Part shown: positions 8,091-16,362 of the stretch, in pieces
Numbering within the stretch: position 1 is the stretch's first letter
Layout of the letters: each line of letters starts with the position of its first letter
Source of the DNA: Ruminococcus sp.
GTDB lineage: Bacteria > Bacillota > Clostridia > Oscillospirales > Ruminococcaceae
DNA length: 41,474 bases
Assembly: GCA_017450925.1 (NCBI GenBank)
Contig: JAFSSS010000039.1
Location: forward strand, 1 to 41,474
Direction: 5' to 3'
Program-made: the position numbers and the translations under genes
The notes under the pieces: model-generated
Seen by the model: the letters and a program-made list of their open reading frames with translations, nothing else
Told to the model about the DNA's origin: nothing
Databases searched by the model: none

Positions 8091-9090
8091 AGGTATAGTC
8101 CAGCTTCATATCCCAGTAGGAGGTCACATCGGCATAGGCCAGCTTTGAAAACTCACGGCCGGAGGTGTTGAAAACAGTGCTGTCGGTGTAGATGACCGCA
8201 TAGTCAAAGCGGTGTGTCCCTCCGCTGCCGAAAAGCGAGGTCTTGGCCGGAAGCCTTACCATTACCTCCATGCCCGTCTGCGGCTCGGCGTCGTTGTAAT
8301 AGGCCGGGATGTCTATCACTGTCCTGCCGTCGTTAAGCACGACCGCCGCCCGGCCGTCACCGACCGCGCTGACCGTTCCGAAAAACGCCGGGGGAAGCTC
8401 CTCCGGCTCGGAGTAATTGAACCCCGCCGGGTTGTCCTTGTCCCTGTCTGTATAGACACTGCCGAGCATGAAGGTCCCGTCGGAAAAGGTATAGCCGTTA
8501 AACTGCACCGGCGTGACAGTCTCGGGATAATCGTATTTCATATGCATTGGCAGATCGTTGAGATCGGCCTCTACGGTATGCTCGGGATTGGTAAAGGTGC
8601 ATTTCGACCCCTCGCCCCGGTGCATGGTAAAGTCATACTCCGTCATCACCCTTCCGTCGCTGTCAAATTTCACATCCATATCATACACCCGCCCGTTGGG
8701 CGACAGCACGTCGCAGGCGAATATCCAGCCCATATCACCGCGTATGCGCAGCTTTGCCTTCACGGTCTCGCCGTAACGGTTGTTGATGACCAGCCTTGAC
8801 AGAAAGCAGTCCTCGGTAAAGGCCTCGTCCGTAAGCACCGCGGAATACTCCTGCCCCTCATAGATAAAGCTCAGGCGGTCACCGTGATAGGACAGCGCAG
8901 TGACCTCTATGCTCTTGGCAGCGGTAGCCTCTTCCGCACTGCTCTGCGCGGGAGTATCTTCCGCGATGTTCTGTGCGGAAGCTGTCGTGACAGCAGCGGT
9001 CTCTGTCTGCGGGACGCTGACGCTGTCATCAGTCTGCGAGCAGCCCGCCAGCAGGAGCATTGCCGCCGGTATCAGATATCTAAGCTTCAT
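8080..9090 (-). CDS. Lipoprotein of unknown function
   Basis: This 336-residue protein has signal MKLRYLIPAAMLLLAGCSQ with lipobox LAGC, then an Ala/Thr/Ser/Glu-rich linker to about residue 60 and a mostly beta-strand-like exported domain. Unlike its neighbours it lacks the terminal P-x-W motif and looks like a different family. I do not recognise it. It is last in the long minus-strand lipoprotein/ABC block. Its ATG overlaps the previous stop as TGATG, and AAGGTG stands 5 bases upstream. Its final residues and stop lie in the palindromic repeat. Confidence 0.8.
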   Translation of the reverse strand: MKLRYLIPAAMLLLAGCSQTDDSVSVPQTETAAVTTASAQNIAEDTPAQSSAEEATAAKSIEVTALSYHGDRLSFIYEGQEYSAVLTDEAFTEDCFLSRLVINNRYGETVKAKLRIRGDMGWIFACDVLSPNGRVYDMDVKFDSDGRVMTEYDFTMHRGEGSKCTFTNPEHTVEADLNDLPMHMKYDYPETVTPVQFNGYTFSDGTFMLGSVYTDRDKDNPAGFNYSEPEELPPAFFGTVSAVGDGRAAVVLNDGRTVIDIPAYYNDAEPQTGMEVMVRLPAKTSLFGSGGTHRFDYAVIYTDSTVFNTSGREFSKLAYADVTSYWDMKLDYTFIN

Positions 9091-10346
9091 CACATCACCT
9101 TATCAAGATCAAACTCAAATTCCATTTCGCCTGTTTCGGCATCTATCTGAATGTATCTCGCAAGCCTGCCGGCAGTGCCGTAGGGGTCGTATTCCTTATC
9201 AAAGACATAGCCGCTCGTGCCGAAGCGCTCCTCGTCGGGGGCGTCCATAACTATCTGCCACACCAGCCGGCTGTCATAGCTTATGCCCGGGTGAAAGGGG
9301 CTCTGAAGGTTCACGCTGTCGTATTTCGGAGAAAGGGAATAGGCAAGACTGATCTCAGTTACCGTGTAGGGAGTGTTCAGATCGGAAAACTTATTCTCGC
9401 ACCACCCCAAAACGCTCGAAAGCGAGGCGACCTTTTCAAGCTTATGCTCCCCCTTCGGCAGCAGCACGCCGTTGCCGTTGGTGAGAAAGCAGATATCGTC
9501 CCGGCTGCGCATCTGCAGATCTACCGTCTGTGCGATGTTCACAAGATGCTCCGCTCCGCCCTCCGGGCCGACATAATCGGGATTGACCGCGCTGTTGAGC
9601 TCCACGCCCTTATACACCTTTTCAAACAGGAGACGGTAGCAGTATTCTCCCATGTCGTTCTGACAGACGGTGACGCAGCTTACCCTCAGCTGATAGTCCG
9701 GCTCAAGATCGGCATAGTTGTCGGCTATCCACTTTTCCGCATACTTCACCGCATCCGCGACGGAAACGCTCTCGCCCTTCAGCTCAAAGGCCTTGGAAAG
9801 ATCGTCCCCCTGCTGCGGAAGAAAGACCGCCACAGTCCTGCCGGGGTCGGGCGCAAGGAAGCCCTCGCCCCGCATAAAGCAGAAAAACCCGCTGCTGTGC
9901 ATATTTATGTGTATCTGCTTTTCCTCGTCCCGGATAAGCCGCGAGGCCGAGGTGTAGATCAAACCGCTGCCGGAGTCCTCGGTATCCTTTCCGGGGTTCT
10001 CGACAAAATCACCGGTGTCAACCGTCGTCCCGGCAAGGGTCTCCTTGTCAAACACCCGGGCGGCGTATTTATCCAGCTTTGTTTCATAGCCCTCGGCCTG
10101 TACGAAATCCACTTCATTGTATTTCTCCGGCAGGCTGACGGTCAGACCGTCCTTCAGTATGAACTGCTTGTAGCTCCTTGCAAGCGCAATGTCAGCATCG
10201 CTCCGCATCTCACCGGGAGAGATGTATTCTATCTCCGTGGGCTTTTCGTCCGAGACCTCTCTGCTTTCGGTCTGAACGCCCTCCGGCACCTCCGCGCAGC
10301 CTGCCAGCAGCAGCGCCGCCGCCAACACAAAAACCGTCCTTTTCAC
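9090..10346 (-). CDS. Lipoprotein, P-x-W family member
   Basis: This 418-residue lipoprotein has a basic start, the hydrophobic stretch TVFVLAAALLLAGC with lipobox LAGC, an N-terminal ISPGEM motif shared with the disrupted lipoprotein at 4635-6019, a central segment SVADAVKYAEKWIAD, and a C-terminal LVWQIVMD ... IDAETGEMEF ending. That ending is reminiscent of PepSY- or YycI-like domains, but I cannot prove homology. GTG at 10346 is preferred because it lies 8 bases after AGGAGG, whereas the ATG two codons upstream is only 2 bases away. It follows an ABC ATPase by 12 bases and is probably an extracytoplasmic partner of that transporter. Confidence 0.85.
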   Translation of the reverse strand: MKRTVFVLAAALLLAGCAEVPEGVQTESREVSDEKPTEIEYISPGEMRSDADIALARSYKQFILKDGLTVSLPEKYNEVDFVQAEGYETKLDKYAARVFDKETLAGTTVDTGDFVENPGKDTEDSGSGLIYTSASRLIRDEEKQIHINMHSSGFFCFMRGEGFLAPDPGRTVAVFLPQQGDDLSKAFELKGESVSVADAVKYAEKWIADNYADLEPDYQLRVSCVTVCQNDMGEYCYRLLFEKVYKGVELNSAVNPDYVGPEGGAEHLVNIAQTVDLQMRSRDDICFLTNGNGVLLPKGEHKLEKVASLSSVLGWCENKFSDLNTPYTVTEISLAYSLSPKYDSVNLQSPFHPGISYDSRLVWQIVMDAPDEERFGTSGYVFDKEYDPYGTAGRLARYIQIDAETGEMEFEFDLDKVM

Positions 10347-10358
10347 TTTCATATCCTC

Positions 10359-10997
10359 CTATTGCAGCTTTTCGATAACGCCCTTGTCCATTTCGTGGAC
10401 AGTCTCGCAAAGCACCGAGATGTCCTCCGCCGAGTGGGAGCAGATAAGAATGGTCTTGCCCTGTTCGCGGTAGGAGAGCAGGTATTCGCGCATCTCGGCA
10501 ACGCCCTCCTTGTCAAGGCCGTTGAAGGGCTCGTCAAGGATAAGTATCTTCGGATTTTCCATTATCGCCTGCGCCAAACCGAGGCGCTGCCGCATACCGA
10601 GGCTGTACTTGCGGACGTGCCGCCTCAGATCGGGATCGAGGCCGACCTGCTTCATTGAGTTTCTAACCTCTTCCCTGCCGATCTTGTGATTCAGCCCTGC
10701 AAGCAGTTTCAGATTTTTATATCCCGAATAGTAGGGTATAAATCCCGGTGTTTCAATGATGATGCCCATATCCTTCGGGAAATCCACATCCTTTCCGACC
10801 CGCTTGCCGTCCACGGTTATCTCCCCCGCCGTGGGCTTGATAAAGCCGCAGATACACTTCATAAGCATAGTCTTGCCCGAGCCGTTGCGCCCGATAAGGC
10901 CGTGTATTTTGCCCTCCTCAAAGCTCACGTTTATGCCCTTGAGTATCTGCGTTTTGCCGAGGGTGAGATCTACGTTTTTTACTTCGATGATGTTCAT
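10359..10997 (-). CDS. ABC transporter ATP-binding protein (ABC-2 exporter type)
   Basis: This 212-residue protein has Walker A GRNGSGKT, Q-loop region near IIIETPGF, signature YSLGMRQRLGLAQAI and Walker B ILILDEPFNGLD. The GRNGSGKT and SLGMRQR forms are usual for ATPases of ABC-2 peptide or antibiotic exporters. It closely resembles the ATPase at 35506-36147. AGGAGG lies 7 bases before the ATG. Two ABC-2 permeases upstream in the same operon (12119-12991 and 13004-13879) are the likely membrane partners, separated from it by a lipoprotein gene. Confidence 0.94.
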   Translation of the reverse strand: MNIIEVKNVDLTLGKTQILKGINVSFEEGKIHGLIGRNGSGKTMLMKCICGFIKPTAGEITVDGKRVGKDVDFPKDMGIIIETPGFIPYYSGYKNLKLLAGLNHKIGREEVRNSMKQVGLDPDLRRHVRKYSLGMRQRLGLAQAIMENPKILILDEPFNGLDKEGVAEMREYLLSYREQGKTILICSHSAEDISVLCETVHEMDKGVIEKLQ

Positions 10998-11012
10998 GAT
11001 GTCTCCTCCTGT

Positions 11013-12104
11013 TCAAGCACCTGTCATAAGCTGTCCGAAAGCAAATTCCCCGCTCTGACAGTCAATATATGCGATGTATTCCCTGCTGCTGTCTGTCAGA
11101 CTGAACTGCCACGCCGGAGATGTTTCATAGCCGCCCTCCAGCCCGGCACGAAACTCCGCCTCCGAGAGCTTTGATGCGTCCAGCACTTCACCTATGCGGG
11201 AGGTGCTTATCTGTACAAGGCTTATCTGCCGGACAGTGCAGTGCATTCCTTCTGCAAGGCTGTCATCAAGATACCGCAGCGCCGAGGATAGCGTCACCAT
11301 TTTGTCAACAGGCTTTTCAGTCTGAATGTAAATGCAGCCGTCGCCGGCAAACATTCCCGCCCGCGCCGCCGAGGCGACGCAGCTGCGGTATTCGTGATGT
11401 ACAGCGCTTTTCAGCATCTCCGGGTTCACGGAGCTTTCCTTTGCGACAGGCTGACAGGGCAGCAGCCAGCCGTTAAGACTGGGTGAAAAGCGTATCATAA
11501 AGCCGCTGCTGTTATACTTTGCGATCATGGGAACAAGAGGTTCCATGCCGAGAGCATCGGTGTATTTTGCAGCAGTCTCCCGCGCAAGGGATACCGCCCT
11601 GTCAAGGGTCAGCTCACCGTCTTTCAGTGTGAGCGCGGTGTTTTCTTTTTTGGCATTCAGAAACACCTTGCCCTCCGGGTCATACTGCGGCTGGAAGTCC
11701 TGCCCGGAGGCGCCATAGCCGAAAAAGCCGTAGCCCTCCAGCGAGAGCATCCCGCCTCGGCCGATGTCCTCTCTGACAAGACATTCCGACAGCGCCGCGG
11801 CATCATTTATCTTAAAGCTGTTCCCGGGAACAAAGGCATCCGCAAGCCTTTTGGCGGTCCCGGCATCGGGCAGCCTGTTGGCTAAGGTCAGAGCCGCCAG
11901 CCGCTGCGGACGGTTGACGGTGATGCCCTCGTCCAAGGTGATGTTTTTGAGCTGCACAGAGGGTATGTCGTCAAGCTCGGACATTGCATTTTCAAAGGTA
12001 TCATATTTCAGCGAGCCTGTATCGGTGGTGTTATCGGTGACATCACTGCACCCCGCCAGCAGCAGCGCCGCGCAGAACAAAGCTATCACTTTTCTGATTT
12101 TCAT
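11013..12104 (-). CDS. Lipoprotein, P-x-W family member
   Basis: This 363-residue lipoprotein has signal MKIRKVIALFCAALLLAGC with lipobox LAGC. The middle contains TLDRAVSLARETAAKY and LSSALRYLDDSLAEG, helices found in similar places in its paralogues, and it ends with SPAWQFSLTDSS ... IDCQSGEFAFG. The start follows GGAGACGGAAAT. An in-frame ATG six codons upstream overlaps the preceding permease but has no ribosome-binding site. It sits between the permease and the ATPase of the ABC-2 system, so co-function with that exporter is plausible. Confidence 0.85.
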   Translation of the reverse strand: MKIRKVIALFCAALLLAGCSDVTDNTTDTGSLKYDTFENAMSELDDIPSVQLKNITLDEGITVNRPQRLAALTLANRLPDAGTAKRLADAFVPGNSFKINDAAALSECLVREDIGRGGMLSLEGYGFFGYGASGQDFQPQYDPEGKVFLNAKKENTALTLKDGELTLDRAVSLARETAAKYTDALGMEPLVPMIAKYNSSGFMIRFSPSLNGWLLPCQPVAKESSVNPEMLKSAVHHEYRSCVASAARAGMFAGDGCIYIQTEKPVDKMVTLSSALRYLDDSLAEGMHCTVRQISLVQISTSRIGEVLDASKLSEAEFRAGLEGGYETSPAWQFSLTDSSREYIAYIDCQSGEFAFGQLMTGA

Positions 12105-12118
12105 ATTTCCGTCTCCGT

Positions 12119-12991
12119 TCAAACTGCTATCTCCGCCACGTTATCATAGTTGAATTTCTTTATAGCCGCTACGCAGAAAACGATCAGCGCTGCGATGAAC
12201 GTGCAGAGGTAGATCACAGAAAATGTCAAGCTCACCACCGGCTGACGGAAGTATTTCGTGAAGTGCAGCCATATAATGCTGTTTGCCATTGGCATACTCC
12301 ACATCAGCATGGTCTTTATCGAGCAGAACGCCGTCCCGAGGGAGATCACCGCTCCGCAGAGGACAAAGCCCATTGTCTTTTTCTTGATAAGCGAGAACGC
12401 CAAAAGCAGAAGTCCGATTATCATAAGATAGGCGAAAACGAGCAGATAGCTCTGTATCGCCGCCGAGAATACCGGCAGCTGATTGTAAAGATTTTCCGGC
12501 AGCAGCTGCACGCCGAAGTTACCCGACTTTTCCGGGAACCGCACCGCAAACTGCGTGGCTACGTTGCTCCAGCCGTTGTACCAGAAGCCCCGGCCGATCA
12601 TCGGCACTACCGCTCCCAAAAATATGAAACCGAGGTATGACAGTGCCATCATCACCAGCTTGATGATCTGTCCGAGCAGCCAGTTTACCCGTCCCACCCG
12701 GATGATGTAGAACACAGTGTTGGTGTCGATCTTCGGAAAGTCAGCTATCAGCGTCAGAAAAACGAGCGGGATTATCAGCAGTATCGCTCCGCTGTTGGCG
12801 ATAGCTATGAACGGTTCGAGGATATTCAGCGGCTCGCCCATTTCCTCCGCGTTCTTCAAAAGAGGCTCGATCGCAAAGCTGTAAATGAATATCAGCAGCA
12901 CTCCGAGGATTATCATCCGTGCATCGCAGACCCATTTTATGTACTCCGTTTTAGCGCAGGAAAAGGCTTGACCTAAGTTTAATTTTTTCAT
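12119..12991 (-). CDS. ABC-2 type permease
   Basis: This 290-residue protein has about six membrane helices with a large outer loop (about residues 130-175) after helix 3. It ends with a short basic tail, the layout of ABC-2 membrane subunits. It starts after GGGGGTGCGGAT and follows the other permease by 12 bases. With the ATPase at 10359-10997 it should form an exporter or immunity-type transporter. The substrate is unknown. Confidence 0.85.
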   Translation of the reverse strand: MKKLNLGQAFSCAKTEYIKWVCDARMIILGVLLIFIYSFAIEPLLKNAEEMGEPLNILEPFIAIANSGAILLIIPLVFLTLIADFPKIDTNTVFYIIRVGRVNWLLGQIIKLVMMALSYLGFIFLGAVVPMIGRGFWYNGWSNVATQFAVRFPEKSGNFGVQLLPENLYNQLPVFSAAIQSYLLVFAYLMIIGLLLLAFSLIKKKTMGFVLCGAVISLGTAFCSIKTMLMWSMPMANSIIWLHFTKYFRQPVVSLTFSVIYLCTFIAALIVFCVAAIKKFNYDNVAEIAV

Positions 12992-13003
12992 ATCCGCACC
13001 CCC

Positions 13004-13879
13004 TTAATTGCCTTTATCTGTCCTAAGGTTCATTATCACGATGAAACCGATCAGCAGCACCAGCAGATACGCCCCGTTGAAGATCAGCATTTTCGTCTGC
13101 GCGGGCGTGATCTCCGAAAAAGTGATGTAGGGTATCTGTCTCGGAGAATCGGGCATGAAGGGCGAGAGCCTGTCGTAGATCTCAAAGTCGCCGCTCTCGA
13201 AGGACTTGGACATGATCTTGTTCATCGTCGTGTTCCAGATATAGATCAGCATGAACGGCAGGCAGGTGATGATATAGGGATTCTTGCAGAAGGACGAAAG
13301 GAAAAACGCCGGGAGCGTTGAAAATGCGCCGTAGATGAACGCCGCCAGCATGGCCTTTATCACCGCCGCAAATGCGCCGTCGGGGATGATCCATTGCAGC
13401 TGCTCCGCGTCGAGGGCATAGCTGTCAAGCGAGGGAAAGGCTATGCTGATGACGATCCCGTAGAGGGCAAGGCCTATCATGACCGCCAGTCCGCCGGACA
13501 GGAACGAGGCTGAAAATTTGGACAGATAGTATTTTATCTTCCCGCTCCGTGTGATCGTGAACCGCATCAGTCCGTTGTTGCGCTCGGCGCAGAACGAGAC
13601 CATAAACGGGAACGCCACGATGATCGGGATGAACATAGTGATGTAGCCCGTCAGCCCGCTTTGAAAAAGCCGCAGTGATGCAAATTCATCGTGTGCCTCG
13701 ATGAACTTCCGGTCAAAGGAGAAGAACGCCTCAAAGACCGAATAGCTCTTATCGTTGGAGTTGTCCCGGTAGGCCGACGCCGTGAAGCATAGTATGCAGG
13801 TCATCAGCGCCGCACCCGCGAAGCCGAGGTTGATTATTGTTTTGTTGAGGTCCTGTTTCAGTGTGTGGAAGAATTTCAT
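13004..13879 (-). CDS. ABC-2 type permease
   Basis: This 291-residue membrane protein has six helices. It contains the segment FCAERNNGLMRFTITRSGK between helices 2 and 3; the equivalent position in the plus-strand permease at 33879-34736 reads YVDRSTRISEAVITRCGK, so the two are homologous. I chose the ATG at 13879 (after GGTGAT) over the one six codons earlier. It follows a lipoprotein gene by 17 bases and precedes the second permease, forming a heterodimeric ABC-2 pair. Confidence 0.86.
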   Translation of the reverse strand: MKFFHTLKQDLNKTIINLGFAGAALMTCILCFTASAYRDNSNDKSYSVFEAFFSFDRKFIEAHDEFASLRLFQSGLTGYITMFIPIIVAFPFMVSFCAERNNGLMRFTITRSGKIKYYLSKFSASFLSGGLAVMIGLALYGIVISIAFPSLDSYALDAEQLQWIIPDGAFAAVIKAMLAAFIYGAFSTLPAFFLSSFCKNPYIITCLPFMLIYIWNTTMNKIMSKSFESGDFEIYDRLSPFMPDSPRQIPYITFSEITPAQTKMLIFNGAYLLVLLIGFIVIMNLRTDKGN

Positions 13880-13896
13880 ATTATCACCAGCTTGCA

Positions 13897-15027
13897 TCAG
13901 TTTGAAACATCAATTGTTATTTCGCCCGTTATCGCGTTGACCTTAATGAGCTTCCGTTCAAAGCCGCTCCCGTTGTCATTCATAATAAATGCCCATGTAG
14001 GGGTGAATTCCCGTTCAACTGCTGCTGTTTTCTCGAAGAATTCTCTTTGCTCCTCATTGGTGAGCTTCATCATATTCTCGGGAGTTTCACTTGTATAGAG
14101 ATTTACATACATCAGCCTCACATCGTCAAAGGAATAAAGCGAATACTCAGCCAGACCGTTTTTCAATATCTCGCAGGCATCTTTTAAAGAATAGAGTTTA
14201 CTAACTTCTTCCTTACTCTTTATTACATACGGTGGATCGGAATGGAAATTTGAAAATTCATCTTTTCCGAATACGTCCAGATTAGGCTGAACAAAACTGT
14301 AAAAACTCGTTGATGTCATTCCGTTTCCAAGATCGATACTTCTCCCGGTCGGAGAGGGGTATTCCTCAAAGGGTATGCCTTCATACTCGACACGGTATAT
14401 TATCTCTGCGATCTTTCTCCTTCCGTAGCTGAAAAGATAGATATCCTGCGGTTCCGCGTGATAATCGGAATAAGCAGAAATGTTCTCGTTGAAAAACCTT
14501 CTCGCACTGTCAGCTACCTCGGCGACCGTGCTTTTTTCTGCGCCGAAATCAATGACCTTTTCTCCGTCTGTGCTGACTCTGTAGATCCCTTCAAAATTAG
14601 CCTCGTGAAGATTGACTCTGTCCGCAAAGCACATTCCTGTGAAGCCGTCGTAATAGTCACAGATATTACCTTTTGAGTCCCTGTAGTGTATGTTTTCAAA
14701 TACAGAATTATCTACGGTAAAGCTGTTTTCTTCATATTGATCGCCGAAAAAGGCTTTGCATATCTTTTTTGCCTGTTCAAGATTATCCTTTGAACCGTAT
14801 TTTACAGATGCTTTGAATTTATATGCTTTTTCAAAGCTCTGCGGTTCGATGTGTTCGGGCATCTTAAACAGTCCGAAGTCCTTGCCCTGAAGCTCCTCAT
14901 AGCCTTCGTAGAGCTTGGATATCTCCTTTTGCTCCGCCGAAAATGAATCGTCCTTGTAGGTATTTTCGTCCTCCGCACAGGCGGTGAGCATCACAAGCAC
15001 CGACAGCAATATCATCAGCTTTTTCAT
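13897..15027 (-). CDS. Lipoprotein, P-x-W family member
   Basis: This 376-residue lipoprotein has signal MKKLMILLSVLVMLTACAE with lipobox LTAC. The motif EELQGKDFGLFKMPEHIE is shared with the next gene, and the C-terminus carries FTPTWAFIMND and VNAITGEITIDVSN. The central helix TVAEVADSARRFFNEN and LKDACEILKNGLAEYS fall in the same places as in the paralogues. It is translated 7 bases after the previous lipoprotein, with AAGGTGATG upstream. Base composition is more AT-rich than in the ABC genes. Role unknown; probably an envelope protein that partners or tunes the ABC-2 transporter. Confidence 0.85.
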   Translation of the reverse strand: MKKLMILLSVLVMLTACAEDENTYKDDSFSAEQKEISKLYEGYEELQGKDFGLFKMPEHIEPQSFEKAYKFKASVKYGSKDNLEQAKKICKAFFGDQYEENSFTVDNSVFENIHYRDSKGNICDYYDGFTGMCFADRVNLHEANFEGIYRVSTDGEKVIDFGAEKSTVAEVADSARRFFNENISAYSDYHAEPQDIYLFSYGRRKIAEIIYRVEYEGIPFEEYPSPTGRSIDLGNGMTSTSFYSFVQPNLDVFGKDEFSNFHSDPPYVIKSKEEVSKLYSLKDACEILKNGLAEYSLYSFDDVRLMYVNLYTSETPENMMKLTNEEQREFFEKTAAVEREFTPTWAFIMNDNGSGFERKLIKVNAITGEITIDVSN

Positions 15028-15034
15028 ATAATCA

Positions 15035-16192
15035 TCACCTTGCCGTATCTATGGTTATCTCTCCAGTCAAAGCATTAACTTTGACTGCTTCTCTGTGTTC
15101 TCCGTTCTCGTCCGTGACTTTATAGTAAAAGCACCATGTCGGCTCGAAATATGCAGTTTCTATCTTGCCGTAATCGGCAAGAATACGCGAATCTTCCAAG
15201 CTGTCCGTGCCGATGATAACAGGGGCGGTGATCTTGCAGCAGTATTTCAGCTCAACGGATGTGAGATTGCAGCGCATATATTCTGCCAAATCATTTTTGA
15301 GGATCTCCACAGCCCCGCTTAACGGTATCGCTTCGCTGATCTTCTCCGCGAGAGGATACTGTTCCGCAAAGGACGAACTGAAAACAAGGTAGTCGTTTTT
15401 GTCCGTGACCGTCAAGGTAAGATTGTTTAAGGAATAACCGGTCGTGACCTGATAGCCCGACCTCTGCTGAGATATCCACATGGGAGAATCTTCCTCAAGC
15501 ATTATGCCCTTGTACTTTATCCCGTACTCTATCATCGCATACCTCACTCCCTTGGAGCTTTTCAGATCGTCGATACGCAGAGGAACGATCTCAAAACCTC
15601 CGATAAACGGGAGTATCTCAGCATCAAGGCGTTTCTGCATACCGTCAAGAAGCTCCGCGACGGTACAGCTGCCGCTTTGAAGCTCAACTGTCTTTTCCGG
15701 CTCCGAAGGAAGGAACCGTCCGAGAACAGTAGAATCCGGCGTGATGTCTCCGCTTGTGCAGGACTTGGTAATATTCATCGGAAACCCGTGCAAGACTGCG
15801 GCAAAGGCATCATCCGGCAAAGATATCTGATAGATAACGCTTTTGTCCCAGTTCTTCTCCTCTCTCACGGCGGACTCGTCGAACCTTTCCCCGAAGCAGG
15901 CTTTCATCAGCTCAAGAGCCTTCTGTTTTTCCTCCGGGACCTCAGCGCCTCCCCTCCGGTCAGGAAAGCGGTACAGCCCGTCGTACTCCGGCTTTTCGAT
16001 GACATCCGGGAGCCGAAACAATTCAAAGTCCTTGCCCTGAAGTTCCTCACAGCCTTCAAAGATATCAGCAGCCGGGACAAGGTCGTCAACGTTTCCCTCC
16101 TGCGTATTGCCGCTGTTATCAGATGATGTGCAGGCGGTGAGCATCACCGCTGCCGAAAGCGCGGCCGCAAGCAGCGCTGTCGCTTTTTTCAT
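15035..16192 (-). CDS. Lipoprotein, P-x-W family member; first gene after the shared leader
   Basis: This 385-residue lipoprotein has signal MKKATALLAAALSAAVMLTAC with lipobox LTAC. It shares EELQGKDFELFRLPDVIE with its downstream neighbour and ends EPTWCFYYKV ... VNALTGEITIDTAR. The start is fixed by AAAGGAGGATCATT and by the signal peptide; the open frame extends 21 codons further upstream without a ribosome-binding site. Its leader and first codons are nearly identical to those of the gene that begins at 41441, so the two genes are recent or conserved duplicates. It probably heads the transcript that includes the ABC-2 permeases. Confidence 0.87.
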   Translation of the reverse strand: MKKATALLAAALSAAVMLTACTSSDNSGNTQEGNVDDLVPAADIFEGCEELQGKDFELFRLPDVIEKPEYDGLYRFPDRRGGAEVPEEKQKALELMKACFGERFDESAVREEKNWDKSVIYQISLPDDAFAAVLHGFPMNITKSCTSGDITPDSTVLGRFLPSEPEKTVELQSGSCTVAELLDGMQKRLDAEILPFIGGFEIVPLRIDDLKSSKGVRYAMIEYGIKYKGIMLEEDSPMWISQQRSGYQVTTGYSLNNLTLTVTDKNDYLVFSSSFAEQYPLAEKISEAIPLSGAVEILKNDLAEYMRCNLTSVELKYCCKITAPVIIGTDSLEDSRILADYGKIETAYFEPTWCFYYKVTDENGEHREAVKVNALTGEITIDTAR

Positions 16193-16298
16193 AATGATCC
16201 TCCTTTTGCAAAACGTGAGATCTATCTCTCTGTCAGCAATAACAATCAAAAGCACCCTTTTGTGATATCATATTTTCAACTTTGTACAGATGCACAAA
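16193..16298 (-). promoter_or_regulatory. Conserved leader with operator-like palindrome
   Basis: On the minus strand this stretch is about 90% identical to 41335-41440 on the plus strand. It contains the near-perfect dyad TTGTGCATCTGTACAA (16282-16297), then GTTGAAAAT, ATATCACAAAAGGG, ATTGTTATTGCT, the near-palindrome GAGATAGATCTC, and GCAAAAGGAGGAT. Such conservation of non-coding DNA next to two paralogous genes suggests a shared regulator. I see no clean housekeeping promoter in it, which fits an alternative sigma factor, but that is inference. Confidence 0.65.
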
Positions 16299-16302
16299 TC
16301 AA

Positions 16303-16337
16303 GCCCCGCATTGTTGTGCAATTTAACAATGCGGGGC
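16303..16337. terminator. 13-bp perfect hairpin
   Basis: Perfect stem GCCCCGCATTGTT / AACAATGCGGGGC with a 9-base loop stands between the lipoprotein genes at 16363 and 15035-16192. It is 25 bases after the stop of the upstream gene. No T-run follows on the minus strand, so it may be a weak terminator, a transcript-stabilising stem or part of the downstream leader. Confidence 0.55.
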
Positions 16338-16362
16338 GGTATAGATTTGATCTGTCCTGTTT

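Noticed and set aside
9291-10658. 455-codon open frame on the plus strand
   Set aside because: It is antisense to a lipobox lipoprotein and to part of an ABC ATPase with clear motifs and ribosome-binding sites. It is a by-product of GC-rich codon use.
16303-16337. Riboswitch or attenuator in the lipoprotein leader
   Set aside because: Only a single simple hairpin is visible, not repeated before the second leader copy at 41335, so a conserved aptamer is not supported.
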